Shown here in pieces: positions 33,445 to 46,334 of a DNA stretch of 64,000 bases; position 1 is the first letter of the stretch; every line of letters starts with the position of its first letter. The notes under the pieces were generated by a model. It ran no database searches. It had not been told where the DNA came from and saw only the letters and a program-made list of their open reading frames with translations. This DNA is from Takifugu bimaculatus (taxonomy: Eukaryota > Chordata > Actinopteri > Tetraodontiformes > Tetraodontidae), in contig CP034976.1 in the NCBI GenBank assembly GCA_004026145.2, positions 6,006,296 through 6,070,295 of the forward strand, written 5' to 3'. The position numbers were made by a program, and so were the translations under genes.

Positions 33445-36400
33445 CTTACATGCCCGAGGATGAGCTCAAGGCAGCCACTCAAGATGAAGAGGAGCACCTG
33501 CAGGACGACGGCCTGTCACTAGACGGCCAGGACAACGAGTTCCTGTGCAACGAGGAGGAGGAAGACGCGGACGGAGGCCAGCCGACCAGTTACAGAGACT
33601 CCCCACTCAGCAATGGCACGAACCACGACGCTGGGTACGGGTCCCCGCTCAGCGACGCCAGCGACCGGCTGCCAGACTTCAAGAGCAACTCTTCGAGAGA
33701 GGGTCAGGATAGGGAAGGCGCCGCTTTGCCTTTCCGCCCCAATAACGGCCTCTCGTTCCAGGACAGTCTGGCACAGATGAAAGCCGTCTATGCAAACCTC
33801 CTGTCTGATGCCTCTTGGTCCAGTATTACAATGGACATAATGAAGTCGAAGTCCGATCCAGCTAGCAGTGTCAACAGTGCCCTTACCCCTCCACAGTCTG
33901 CCTCTACTGCTGCTGCCTCCACAACAGCCACCCCGAGCAAGAACAGCGGGGCCAGCATAGCTACCAGTCACCATAACGGCCGGAGCTCCAGCAACGCCGT
34001 CAACCACACGAGCAGTGCAAGTGGGAACATTAACGGCACAGCGGCCTCCTCTGTTAGCAGCCAAAGTACAAACAGTGGGAGCAGCAGCGTCGGCGCGAGC
34101 AATGGTGGGGGCGTGGCCTATGACTGGCACCAGGCCGCACTTGCCAAAACTCTTCAACAGACCCCTTACCACCTTTTACCAGAGCCTAGCCTTTTCAGCA
34201 CCGTGCAGCTGTATCGCCAGAACAACAAGCTCTACGGCTCCGTTTTCACCGGCGCCAGCAAGTTTCGCTGCAAAGATTGCAGCGCCGCCTACGACACGCT
34301 GGTGGGCCTGACGGTCCACATGAACGAAACGGGCCACTATCGAGACGACAACAAGGAAAAAGAGGAGGAGCAGGGGAAGCGCTGGTCCAAACCCCGCAAG
34401 CGCTCGCTGATGGAGATGGAGGGGAAGGAAGATGCCCAGAAGGTGTTGAAGTGCATGTACTGTGGCCACTCCTTCGAGTCTTTGCAAGATCTCAGTGTTC
34501 ATATGATAAAGACCAAGCATTACCAGAAAGTGCCTCTTAAAGAACCAGTGCCGGCCTTGGCCACTAAACTGGTGCCCAGTTCAGCTAAAAAACGAGCTCT
34601 TCAGGATGCCGTAGTCTCCCCGTGCTCCCCAGACTCTGTTCACACCGGCGGCGTTGGCGGCAGCGTGTCGCTCGGCGACATCGGCAAAGATGCTAAATCT
34701 GCGGCTAATCCGTACGTGACTCCCAACAATCGCTATGGTTACCAAAACGGAGCCAGCTACACCTGGCAGTTTGAAGCCCGTAAAGCGCAGATCCTCAAGT
34801 GCATGGAGTGCGGCAGTTCCCACGACACGCTCCAGCAGCTGACCGCCCATATGATGGTGACGGGGCATTTTCTGAAGGTCACAAATTCTGCTTCCAAAAA
34901 GGGCAAGCAGCTGGTTTTCGATCCGGTGCTGGAAGAGAAAATTCAGTCTATTCCACTGCCGCCGACCACCACTAGACTACCTGTTCCCACTAGCGTGAAG
35001 TCCCAGCCGGTGTCCCCTGCCTTGTCCTCTGGCTCGGAGGACAGGAGGGAAGCGGGTGAGGAGGAAAAGTCAGAAAGTGGTGAGCCCCTGGAGAAGAAAA
35101 TCAAGGAAGAGAAAGAGGAGCCAGGTGAGAAATCTGAGACAGATGCTACATCATATAAATATCTTAGAGAGGAGGATCTGGAGGAGACACCAAAGGAGGG
35201 TTTAGATATTCTTAAGTCCCTTGAGAACACTGTATCCAGTGCCATCAGCAAGGCTCAGACGGGTACACCCACGTGGGGTGGATACCCCAGCATCCACGCG
35301 GCGTATCAGCTGCAGGGTTCCATTAAGAATTCTGCTACTGCTCTGCCCCCGATGGTCCAGAGTGTCCAGATGCAGCCGGTCTTTAACAGTGGGCTGCGAG
35401 GCCTGGTAAACGACCCAAACTCCGTCATACAGTCGCCTCAGAGCCCCTCCTCCCCTACTCCGCTCAGGAGCAACGTCAGTGCCATGGAAGAGCTGGTGGA
35501 GAAAGTGACGGGGAAAGCTAGCGCTGTAAAGAAAGAGAAGGAGGAAAAGATGGTAACTGCGGAACGATGTCGGCTTCCTTCTTTAGTAAAGTCCCCCTCT
35601 CCTGCACTGAGAGAGCAACGAGAACTGTTAGCGTCCCCGAATGACCTTTCTGTAGGTAAACACAAATCTGGCCTGAGAAGTAGCAGCCCTGGAAGTGTAG
35701 ATTCAGAGGTCATCTGCAAGAAAGAGCCCAAAGAGAGCCTCGTCGACGGCCACAGTAACAATTCAAAGAACAGCTCTGAGCCTTGTCAGTCCCCGGTAAT
35801 GAACGGCAGCAGTCTAGGCATCATCACCGATCACTCGCCGGAAAGTCCTTTCATCAGCCCCCTCAGTGCACTCCAGTCAATCATGAACACTCACCTCGGT
35901 AAGGCTTCCAAACCCGTAAGCCCGGCCGCAGACCCGCTATCTATGCTTTATAAAATCAGCAACAGCATGATGGAGAAGCCGTCGTTCACCCCAACTCCTC
36001 AGGGCAAACCCGCTGAGCCCATCAACCACTATCAGTTATATGAAAATAATGACCAACCTATAGACCTGAGTAAAAATAAGAGCAACAGCAGCAGCGGCGG
36101 TCGCGCGCTGCTCACCAACAGTAGTCTAAATGGGAATAAGCCCCTGGTCTCCCTCCCTGACCCGGTCTCCTCCCCTCTGCGAGAGAACGCGCTGATGGAC
36201 ATTTCCGATATGGTGAAAAACCTCACTGGGCGGCTGACGCCTAAATCTTCTACCCCCTCCTCCATCTCCGAGAAGTCGGACGCCGATGGCAGCACGTTCG
36301 AGGACGCCCTCGAGGACCTCTCCCCCGTGCAGAAGAGGAAGGGGAGGCAGTCCAACTGGAACCCCCAGCACCTCCTCATCCTCCAGGCGCAGTTTGCCTC

Positions 36401-36959
36401 CAGCCTGCGGGAAACCTCGGAGGGCCGCTATGCCATGACTGATCTGGGACCCCAGGAAAGGGTCCACATCTGTAAGTTCACCGGCCTTTCCATGACCACC
36501 ATTTCCCACTGGCTGGCTAACGTCAAGTATCAGCTGAGGAGAACTGGAGGCACCAAGTTTCTCAAGAACATGGACTCGTGCCAGCCCGTGTTCCTCTGTA
36601 GCGACTGTGCCTCCCAGTTCAGGACTCCCTCCTCCTACATCAGCCACCTGGAGTCTCACCTGGGCTTCAGCTTGAAGGACCTGTCCAAGCTGTCAGCCGA
36701 ACACCTACGGGAGCAGCAGGCTGCCTCAAAGGTGATCACAGACAAAATGACATTCGGCAGCCCGCTGTCGGCCCTCGCCACGCCGGAGGACGACACGGGC
36801 TCGGTGTACCAGTGCAGACTCTGCAATCGGACATTCGTCAGCAAGCACGCAATCAAACTGCACCTCAGCAAGACCCACGGCAAGTCACCGGAGGACCATC
36901 TGGTGTTTGTGACTGCTCTGGAGAAGCTGGAGAAGCTTGACAAGATGGAGAAGGTTTAA
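33445..36959 (+). CDS. tshz1: Teashirt zinc finger homeobox 1, main exon
   Basis: Encodes residues 14-1184 of a nuclear zinc-finger/homeodomain transcription factor, mainly a repressor in trunk, craniofacial and olfactory development in other vertebrates. The order is: acidic N-terminus (AYMPEDELKAA..., human AYVPEEELKAA); Ser/Thr/Ala/Asn-rich stretch at about 150-238; YDWHQAALAKTLQQT; ZF1 C289-C292-H305-H311; ZF2 C350-C353-H366-H372; ZF3 C466-C469-H482-H488. All three have the long H-x5-H spacing of teashirt fingers. Then come the CtBP-type motif PIDLS (885-889), the atypical homeodomain at about 978-1050 (WLANVKYQLRR recognition helix), ZF4 C1065-C1068-H1081-H1085 and ZF5 C1137-C1140-H1153-H1158. 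Near-identity to human TSHZ1 across fingers and homeodomain, plus linkage to ptgr3, separates it from TSHZ2 and TSHZ3. Human is 1077 residues; the extra length is mostly low-complexity linker. The start at 33445 follows an AG acceptor; the open frame upstream to 33363 is intronic. Confidence 0.97.
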
Positions 36960-38375
36960 GCGGGGGTCTCGAGTGGAGGGTCGAGACTGACAGCTGTGGA
37001 ACCCAGTAGAATCTCATTGCACTAAAATGACATTGTTCAGTTACTGCACTGGGCCGAACTGAGCCGTCAGGAGGAGAGAAAAAAACAAGAGGTCTTCTTA
37101 ATTTGTTTTGTTGTGATAACTGCCTGACTGGACCATGTCTTTTCATGTTGGTTTCTTTTTTTTCCCCCCTTGGCCAAGCTTTTTTACACTTATTTTGTAA
37201 TATATTTATATTCTATTTGTCCGACCTGTGCATGTATTTTAGTGAATCAAGGTTGAAACGTGACATTTTAACCTTTTCATGGCGAAAATACAACTACTGC
37301 TTCAATGGTGTGGAAGGCCGGCGGGTGGGAAGTGATGGAAGATGAAACTGTACAATACTTGACATGAAGAAGGTGGAAATTAAATGTATACACCAAAAGA
37401 ATGGAAGAACTTTCAGAGAGACTGAAGTAGCACCTTAGACAGTTTTGTTTCTAATTGTAAAGAGATGTTTTGGAGTATCTCGAGATTGATAATAAAAGCC
37501 CCTCCCCCCTTTTTCGGGTTGCTCTGGCGACAGCGTTTCGTGATGATGTATGGCTCGTTCGTACTGTCGGTGTCTTCGAAAAAGAGAACTTTTTTGGGGG
37601 GTAGAAAAAAAAAAAGAAATGCTGCTTCTGGTGACGAGTCAGTGAACGGCTGTCCGTATGCAAGTTTGCTCAAAAAATAAGAAGCTGTTCTTCGTTGTGA
37701 AGTTCCACCTCATAGCAGTTTTCCAGCCGTTTGGTTTGTTACAACCTCCTCTTTCTAAATATGTGGCTTTATTGGACTGTAAAGAGATCCCTTACCTGTA
37801 AAATAACGAGCAGTGAGCACTCCATGAGACATATCCCACCAACGCCTCCACATTCTTTGTATCTTAAGGTGTGTGCATTCTCTAACTTTTATATTGTCAT
37901 TTTATATACAAAAAGTGTCAAAAATGGAAGAAAAAAACCCCAACAGATGGTGTACATAGATATATGCTGTAGAGCTACGAAATGTCATTTTTTAAAGAAA
38001 ATACAAATTTAGCTTCTTTGGCTCGGTTTACAGAAATGATTTTAATTATACTTGCATCCGATTTGATGCATGAAATGGTGTGGAAAATAAATAAGCGATG
38101 CACAATGACTATACATTTCAATGTTTTATCGATGATATTGTAAAAAAAAAAAAGAAACTTTGTTTTGTTTTGGTTTTTTTGTTGTTTTTTTTTTTAGCTG
38201 CGATTAGTTTGTTCGGTTACTTTATCAATTGTAAAATAAACCTCGGCGCAGTTGTTAACAGTCTGATATTTGTAGTTGTGTGTTCCTTCATGGTGGTGCA
38301 CCAGACTTGATGTGTATAAAACTTAATTCTGTAGCATTTGCATTGCGAAAATTAAAGCGGTCACACACATAACAA
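36960..38375 (+). other. tshz1: tshz1 3' UTR
   Basis: After the TAA the base composition turns AT-rich, with T and A runs unlike the surrounding GC-rich intergenic DNA, and stays so to about 38375. AATAAA occurs at 37491, 38086 and 38235, and ATTAAA at 38351, so alternative 3' ends are possible. TGTACATA (37951-37958) fits a Pumilio-binding consensus. The extent is inferred from composition and signals. Confidence 0.65.
38351..38356 (+). promoter_or_regulatory. tshz1: Probable distal tshz1 polyadenylation signal
   Basis: ATTAAA at the 3' edge of the AT-rich UTR block, the last of a series with AATAAA at 37491-37496, 38086-38091 and 38235-38240. I favour it as the distal site because AT-rich, UTR-like sequence ends shortly after it. 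Confidence 0.5.
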
Positions 38376-38829
38376 ATCCTAAACCGGTGTAAGAGGAGTC
38401 ATTTGTTTGCTTATGCTTTAAGAAATCTGCTTTTTTAAAAAACAAAAAAACATCTTGGCAACAGGTCTATTTTTATGCTGACGACGTTTGAAAGAAGAGT
38501 TACTTGTGTCATACTCATAACTGATGACTAAGCCGAATCACACTGCCGAAGATTTCTAATGATGAAGATGACGGGAACGATAAGCCTGTGAGGGTGCCTA
38601 TTGTGCTGCGAGGAACCCATGCTAGGCTTGTGACTGGCCTTTGGAGGGCCCGCTCTGAAAGAATCAGTGTTATATTTATGACAGCGGTGTACTTTTGTCT
38701 GTCTTCCTAGAACTAAATCAGATGGGTGTCTGTTCCAGACTCCTGACTGGCCGCAACGAGCGAACCAATAATAATAACCATTCAGATGGCGCGCCAGTAA
38801 CAATCTGTCCTTTTCTGGTCCGTCACTTG

Positions 38830-39010
38830 AGATTCCGCTAACGAGGAAATGTCAGACATGTCATGCTTGAATCGCATGAACATAAAATATCTCTTATCCG
38901 AAGCCACATGTCAGTACGCTTAGCCGCCGCTAATTAGCTGGTGCTGCTAAGTTGCTGCACAGATTGAACCCCGACATGCAGCAAATCAATACTGAGCAGG
39001 TTTACCTGGA
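38830..39010. promoter_or_regulatory. Candidate conserved non-coding element
   Basis: Repeat-free block just past the 3' UTR with CATAAAATATCTCTTATCC (GATA-type), GCCGCTAATTAGCTGGTGC and GCAGCAAATCAATACTG. Texture and position only. Confidence 0.28.
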
Positions 39011-41045
39011 GAGAGACGTCAGCCAGCGCGTGTACGGCCGGTGCACAAATGCACCTTGATTATGGGATGGATCCTTTATCTGTGACGCAACAGCTGGGCA
39101 GGACTGGAGAGGTAGGCCCGCTATGCTATCGCTTGTTTGCAATTACTGGTCAATGCAACACCAACAAGTTAAAGTGTTCAATGTTTCTTGGAAAATTGGC
39201 CACTTCTCGTGCATTTCTCTTTCATAATATCCACACCCTCTGTTTTTTTTTAGTGGTATTTTCTATTCATTCTATGCCACGACCTCCGCGTCACCCTTGC
39301 TCGACAGTATGGCGCCAGCAGCAGGCGCTCCTCCTCGGGCAGCCCTTCAGGTAAAGTGCGTGCATCAGGAATTTGATCCCATCTCGCCCCAATGTTTCAA
39401 GTTTCTGATGGAGTCCTTACAGTAGCAGCCTTTGTGCGGCTGACGCCACGCTCGGGCGTTGTGGATTCCGCAGCCCGCGCCCGCAGCGTGCTCCGCGTCG
39501 CCCGAGTCAGCCGCACAAACACCAACTCTCTGCTGGGTTTTTGCCTTCCCTTCCTCCTCTTTGTGCAATTATACACCTCCTCGATCTGACTGCTCCTCGC
39601 TGCATTGATACACGCGCTCCCTGACAAAGGAAACACATGCGGAGGTGCAGATTAGCTCAGCTGAAGGTGCAGCTTCCACAGAAAAAAGAGAGAGGGGGGG
39701 GGGGACTGCAGGAGTTGGGCTGTAAAACAAACAAGACAGATAAACAAGCTACATTTGGAGGAGATAGTGTTCCCCGCACACCAGAAATAAAAAAAAGCAC
39801 CTTGTAGGTTTAATACCCCACAGCTAAACCTGTAATTTTTGCTGCGCCGTCAGATAGCTGCTGAGCCGATAGAGACTCTTCCCCGCTTTGTTAGAGATCA
39901 CCGCACTGTTTCCTGCGCGGATTCTATGTAAATTACATGCGATAATCGCCACGCGCGGCACAATGCTAGTTCCCGCGGTGCAAACGGAAACCGAGGGTAG
40001 ATAAATGCAGGCTGGGCAGATTTGCATAGCCTTTGTGTTTTGGGCGCCGCTGAACGTGAGCCCTGAGGATTGCTGGGGATTTCCTCAAGGTTTTGTGTAA
40101 GTAAATGCCTGCTTCCTCTCAGGGCTGGGGCCATTATGTACAGCAGACAGAGGTGGGTGTAAACAGAGGGCACAAATGGAATAACAAAATTACCTGGGTC
40201 GGCGCGAACAAGAGAGAGTGTTTACCTGAATAACTCACGTCTGCCCGTGTTTGCACGGGGAGAACTGGATCCGTGCATTACATCACGTGCGTTCTAAATA
40301 TTAATGCCATCTGTTCGAGGCAATCAAGGAATCTCTCCTCTCTTTGGAGGAGAGATGCGAACTTTGAGGTGTTTTATTAATTCACACATCCTACGTCTTT
40401 TGTTAGTCACCCTGCCTTCGTGGCTGCTGGAAGATAGTGGGACGGAGACTGTCGTCAGCTGTGAAACAAAGACAACGCTCCCGCTGAGGCGCGTGTCTGC
40501 CTCCCATAAGCCCCGCAACTCCGCACGCAACTCCAATGTGTGCTTTAATACCCTTCCGAAGTGCTTCAAACTAAACAAATAATGTCTTGACAGAGAGTCG
40601 GCAAACAAAGCGGCAGTGGCGTCGAGTCTTCGCACGGGATCACAGAGTGAAGCAATCTGCTTGGATCCTGATAAAAGGCCTTTTTGTTGAAGGAGTGATC
40701 AGTATTCAGGGTTTTGTTGCAAGACACCTACGTCGCTCTGCTTTTGAGTTTGTGGACTTGATCGAGTCACGTAGCTTAGTCTCAGGCTAGGCAAGTGTTG
40801 AATCCAAGACCACGGCTCATGGGAACAGTAATATTGAGGTCCTTGAAAATCCTGGAACCTTAATATCTGTGTTCCATTGATTCGAAAGGTTCTGCTACAG
40901 GGACATGACCTTTAACCAAACCTCTGGTTTCTGGTTTGGGTTGTTTTTGCCACTCAAGAAAAGTATATAATCCAAGACCTGTTCTTCTAACAGACAAATA
41001 GATGGACTAGAAAGTCACCTGAAATAACACTTATGCTAGCACATT

Positions 41046-41228
41046 ATCAATCAATCAATCTTTATTTATATAGCGTCTTTTACAATCAGAATTGTTTCAA
41101 GGCGCTTTCCAGAATCCCAGGGCCTGACCCCAGACAAGCAACAGTGGCAAGGAAAAACTCCCCTTTAACAGGAAGAAACCTTGAGCAGGACCAGGCTCAT
41201 GTAGGGGGACCCTCCTGCTGATGGCCGT
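41046..41228 (-). mobile_element. Interspersed retroelement 3' fragment (LINE/SINE type)
   Basis: Begins with (ATCA)n and CTTTATTTATATAGCG, and continues through CAAGGCGCTTTCCAGAATCC and GGCAAGGAAAAACTCCC to AGGAAGAAACC and CAGGACCAGGCTCA. I recognise this as a very common percomorph interspersed repeat. The (TTGA)n end suggests the 3' tail of an L2-like LINE, or a SINE sharing that tail, on the minus strand. It is truncated and non-coding. Family name is uncertain. Confidence 0.75.
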
Positions 41229-43169
41229 TAGGCAAGGCTAGTTGAGCTAAACGTAAAATTAATTATTTACCAAGGTACGGGAACTTTTAATTCGCAACTA
41301 TCAGATCAAATATGTCATTTATTGCTTATTTGAGGGCAAAAATGGCAACTTCTACTTTCAGAAATGTGTAAGTAGCAACTCCAAACAAAATAAATCTTTG
41401 CTTTTGCTCATCACCTTCCATCATCTCAGATGCTACATTGAGGGTTCCCCACCGGGGGCCACATGCGCGTGTTTGTTTCCCCCCTGTGATGGACACGCGG
41501 CCCGTTTCCAGTGGGGTGAGTTCGTTCTGCAGCGGGCGGGTTGATGTGCCCGAGCCGTCGCAGAGAGACTGATGGGGTCTGACAGTGGCGGGCCGGCAGG
41601 ATCCCGGAGATCATCTCAGCCCGCCGAGCCTTTAGTTATGATGAGGTGGGAGGAAACTGCAGGTGTGTGTCAGCGGGCCCCTTCATCCATCACGTACCCG
41701 GACGAAGCACAAAGCACACACGGGATGAAATGTTTCCTCCATCTTGGCGGATGAGGGATGTGTTGGAGCACAACAAGATGCATGGCCCAACTCTTCTGTC
41801 CCCCCACTGGGGGAACGTGTTGGTTTGATCTGTGGGTTTGTTCGCTTCTCCTTTACTTCACATTGTTAATCTGGGAACTAAATAGTATTTGTTTTCTTTC
41901 TCTTTTTTTTTGGTTTGCTGTGGTTGCACCTTAAAGATTAGCGTTGAACCCCTCAGTCTACGTATGTTTGAGTCACTGACCTCTGGTGTGTTTGTTTGTG
42001 TATTTGTTTTAAATCTCAGAACAACCATGTTGCTGTCATTTCCTATTTGGTATCAAAGAGGTCAATATAGAGAATGTCTCAAAACCAATTTGTGTTTCAA
42101 ACAGACCCTTGAGAAATAGCGCCTGCTTTTTGTGTTTGATATGCACAAAGACACTTATCCCTTATCTATCATTTCACAGAGCAAGATAGAGGGTGAAGTG
42201 CTCCAGGAATCGCTGCTGTCTCCCTGAGATATGATGCGGCCTGATTTTGATCATTGACATTTGCTTTTTCATGCATCCTGAAAAACAAGGCCTCCCTTCC
42301 ATTAAGGAATTATTCAAATGACCTTCAACAGTGCATGTTTTCCTACAGTTTTGTTGTGGGAATATGAGAACACATACTGACATCTCAATTACTTATGCAA
42401 GGCTCAGAGTAGGCCCAGTGGATGCAATCACCGTGTGTGCAATCCTCAGTCACTCCGAATCACTGAGGCTCCCGGACAGACACACATAATTCAGACAAGT
42501 CAGACAGGATTTGCATACAAAGACAGCAAAAGAGAAAAAAAAGAAGGCATAAATAAAAAATGGGCCATCTTGCGCAGGAAAGGAAGGTGGAGGGCGAGCA
42601 GGGAGAGAGTGGTAAATTATTTTAAAAAGGTCTCGCATGTCACGCGGTGCGTAAGGGGCTGGGACGGGTGCGGAGGCTCCGCCCACTGACCGCTGACATT
42701 TGCTCCGCTGTGGCGGTCGGTGCCGGCGACGTTTTATGGTGATTACCGTTGTTATTGAAATGTTCTGTGGATTAATAATGCAGCAGGTTCCTCTGTTGTC
42801 CATCTTTACCCCCCCATCCGCCCCCCCCAAAAAAAGCTGCCTTTTTATTTGCTTCCGCCCTTCTGGAAGTGACACACTGTCTCATCACCGCAGCATCAGC
42901 GGGTGAAGGGGTAAGAGGGTGGCTGAGGGCAGACAGGGGAGGTGTTGGTGGCGGGGGTGGGGGTGGGGTGCAGGGGAGGCTAACCCGGCGTCACGTCATT
43001 ATGGTTGTACGGCGGAGACGCGGGGGCACCCTGACACATGTCACGGACAGCCAGCCGAGGCCCCACGTATGAAGCTGACACGCCGCGCATAATTTATCTC
43101 CTGACACAATCTGCATGCTGGGTTGTTGATCTGTTGTGTTTGGTTTGGACACGGGCGCCCTGGCAGGCA

Positions 43170-43218
43170 AGGTGGGTGGTGGTGGTGGTGGTGGTGGGGA
43201 GGGGGCGGGGTTTCTGGG
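43170..43218 (+). repeat. (GGT)n/G-rich tract
   Basis: GGTGGT repeats passing into GGGGAGGGGGCGGGG. G-quadruplex potential on the plus strand. Confidence 0.85.
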
Positions 43219-43544
43219 TGGGTAGGGGTGAATGGGGAGCAGGGTGTGTGTTCCAGCATCCTCGCTGCAGCAGACACAATGAGGGGCGTTCGTCACGTCC
43301 ACCCGTGAACGTGCATAAGGTGCATTTGGGTCCGATAATGCAGAAACAAGCAGGCTCTGGCGCGCTTCCGTGCACGTGTGCGGTTTGCAGAGACGAGCGC
43401 GGAGTCACGGAGGAGTCCTCAGACATCTGCTCGCGCTGAAATGACCCTCTGCTCCTTCTGCTGGATGCCGCCACGCAGCTGACACCACCTTTCATCGGCT
43501 CCACTTCGTCCCTCCTCCACCGGAAAACGAAATCAAACCGGACA

Positions 43545-43685
43545 AATGCGACAAATAATAAAGATAAACGGAATGGTTGGAATTCGCTCGCTGACAGACA
43601 GTGCTAATCAAGCATCGACCGGCCTGATCTCTGTCTGGCTCGTTTACATGAATTATGCACATGACCAGTCCTGTTAGAGGGGATC
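43545..43685. promoter_or_regulatory. Candidate conserved non-coding element
   Basis: GACAAATAATAAAGATAAACGG (GATA/forkhead-like), GTGCTAATCAAGCATCG and GTTTACATGAATTATGCAC cores in repeat-free sequence. Confidence 0.27.
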
Positions 43686-44970
43686 CTCCATCATCTCTAC
43701 CCTCGCGCAGTAACCAGACTCAGACGTGACTGGGAGAACGGACAGAACGGACCCTCGGGGCCTTTTTCCGGACGGGCCTCCTTCAACGCGGGCAGAGCTG
43801 GAGATCCAGTGGGCCCGTAGGTCAGTTGTCCGTTGGTATTACTGAGACTGTGCTGATGTCGGAGCGTGTTTCTCTCCACGCTGGTTTTAATGCCACGGAG
43901 GCTCTGTAGTTATCTGAGCTGATGGCTTGTCGCTCAGCGTCTCGCTCCGAGATGATCCGCAGCTTGAGTTCCGATCAGATCGGCGTGGGTTCAGTTTTGC
44001 TCGCACGCGATCGACCCGGGTAAGAAATGCCGGAGGCGTAATTATTCCGAAAGCTTGTTGTCAGCGTGCGTGGTTCATCTGTTCGGGTCTTCCTCAGGTT
44101 TCCACCCACACTCCAGGTCAGGTTAATTGGTTACTGTAAAGTGCCTGCAGGTGGGACTTTAGAGTTCCAGGACATCCTTGAAAAACAGATGTGTCATCTC
44201 CCTGGAGTTTTTCCTGGATTCACAACACTCTGAGAAGTTTGCGTCAGGCTGCTGAAGTGCACGGAGCAGGAAGCATTCGGTCTGACCACCCTGCAGGTCT
44301 GTAAACCATTTAAAAGGGCGCACTGGCGTTTTTTCTCGCTGCCCTGCGGTGAACTCAACAGTTGGCAGGGCGATGAACCAAGAACTGAGGAGGAATTGTT
44401 TCAGTCATTAATCCCATGGGAATAACTGTCCGCTCCCAGTATAAATCTTCAGCTTTTGAAAGCCTTGATTTTATTATCCTGCTAAAGTTTCAAAAATAAA
44501 TGGCTGATGAGGAATTAGAGGCGGTGACATTTATGGCGTCAATCAGCGTATTGTTCCGTCAGACTGTTTAAAATTTCAAAAATTAGCTGTAGGCTTCCCA
44601 GCTAAAAATGAGCTCCTGTTCACAAAGATGCACTTGTGTTTGAGAGCCGGCCCAGCAGAAGGCCGGTCTGCTCACAGCGGAGATTAAAATAAGAAGTGGC
44701 AGCGCGCTGTCTGTTCCCTGCCAGATGAGTTTTGCAACGGGCGAGACCTGATCTGGCTCTGCAGCGTGTGGTCTGACCTCCGGGGGCCTGATGGTGGTTT
44801 CTCCCTGACCACAACCAGTCAATACACCCCCGTTAATGCTCCTGCAGGATCACGCTGGAGCCCGCGGGGGGGGGGAAAGGTGTCCTGAGCGACTTTTTGA
44901 AGAGTCTGGAGAAGCGGCAGCTTGTTTGAATTTTAATGGCAAGTTTTAGTGGCCCGTAAAGCTCTAAACG

Positions 44971-45002
44971 CTGCTGCTGCTAGCTGCTGCTAGCTGCTGC
45001 TG
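44971..45002 (+). repeat. Short 10-bp tandem repeat
   Basis: About three tandem copies of CTGCTGC-TAG (unit TAGCTGCTGC). Confidence 0.8.
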
Positions 45003-46165
45003 GCGTGTCTGAAATGATTCTGTCCCGCAGGATCGGGACCACAGGGGCCTGTATTGTGCCCTTATTCTCTGAAGGCCTCAGATGTTTTTGTTTGGAAGCG
45101 TTTTCCATGTTCCAGCCGGCTCAATCGCCGCTCCCCGGTGCCCCCCCCCAATTAACATTATTGGTTTTTGGTCGTCGGAGGGTGCTGGTAGGGTTTCTCA
45201 GGCTGCAGACTCTCCAGGGAAGACTTTCTGTTGCCAAGATATATAAATGCTCAGCACACGCGAGGTTTGCGAGTCATTAACAATGTTTTACTTCACCATA
45301 AAATTTAGTTTACAGTTGTTTGAATCTCCCAAATGAACAGCGTTGGCTTGGACACCATTTACAGGTCCTGCGCATTGGTATATTCCATTAAGTCGAATCC
45401 AGCCATAGAATAAGTGCTCGGTGTGTTTGACGTGGTGAGGACCTGGACGTTGTGACAGCAGCAACAGTAAAACTCCCGAGGTGAACATGAGCAGAAGGCC
45501 GTGGGTGGAGAGTCCAGCTGATGGCCGTCTCTCGTTAGGACGGAGGAAAGCGGCACGTCTCCAGAGTCACTTCCTCGTTGCAGCTTCGGGAAAGTTTACC
45601 TTGAGCCGCTGCGATTGTCAGAACTCACCGCTACCAGCAAATTCCACCCTGTTTCCTTGTTTTGGAGAAAAAACTTTTTTCTCACAGTTTCTGCAGCACC
45701 AGACAATGACGCCCTTCTCACACATGGCTTTGAATTTGCTCGGTATGTCTTTAAAACCACTGACTGAAGGCAGCCTTGTTCCCGGGATGGAAGTGATCCA
45801 GTTTCCGGATTCTCGAAAGTGCCAAATTAACCAGACAAACCTGCCACAGATCAAACGAATAGCTGAACAAACAATTATTTTAGCCTCAGGTAAACAGTGA
45901 CAAAGATGAGTTGAGGTCGGCCTAGACGGCCTCTGGTTCTGCTTCCTCTTCCTGTTCTGTTTTTAGCCCCGCCCTCCCAGCACCAACACCCAGACCAGCT
46001 CCTCCCACCTCGCGTCCCCGGTTCTCCTTTGTTAAACCGGGCTCAGAGCGCCGCAGACGAAGGCGTGGAGAAAACACACGCCAAAAAAAAAAAACCCTGC
46101 CACTCTCGCTCCAGCACCGCGACAATGATAGGCTGTCATCACACAGCGATCAGCACTGTCACCCA

Positions 46166-46166
46166 C

Positions 46167-46198
<32 letters not shown>
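46166..46198. repeat. (CA)n microsatellite
   Basis: About 16 CA units. Confidence 0.95.
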
Positions 46199-46200
<2 letters not shown>

Positions 46201-46334
46201 CAGGACCCACGGCTGTGAAAATCCGCACCAGCCTCGACAACACTGACAACCAAGTCACTGCTGTCACTTCAGTTATTTTTACACTGGGACCTGACAACAC
46301 ATCAAAAATCCTTCTCGCTATGGGAACAACATGA

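Noticed and set aside
33519..34172. Long minus-strand frames opposite tshz1 (also 34176-34520, 36126-36659 and others)
   Set aside because: Shadows of the real coding strand. They lack any family resemblance.
40331..40356. Hairpin ATCTCTCCTC / GAGGAGAGAT
   Set aside because: Ten-base arms of low complexity (CT/GA). Likely chance in purine-pyrimidine-rich sequence.
45481..45900. 139-codon plus frame with an overlapping open minus frame
   Set aside because: No recognisable family, no neighbouring splice or polyadenylation logic, and both strands are open.
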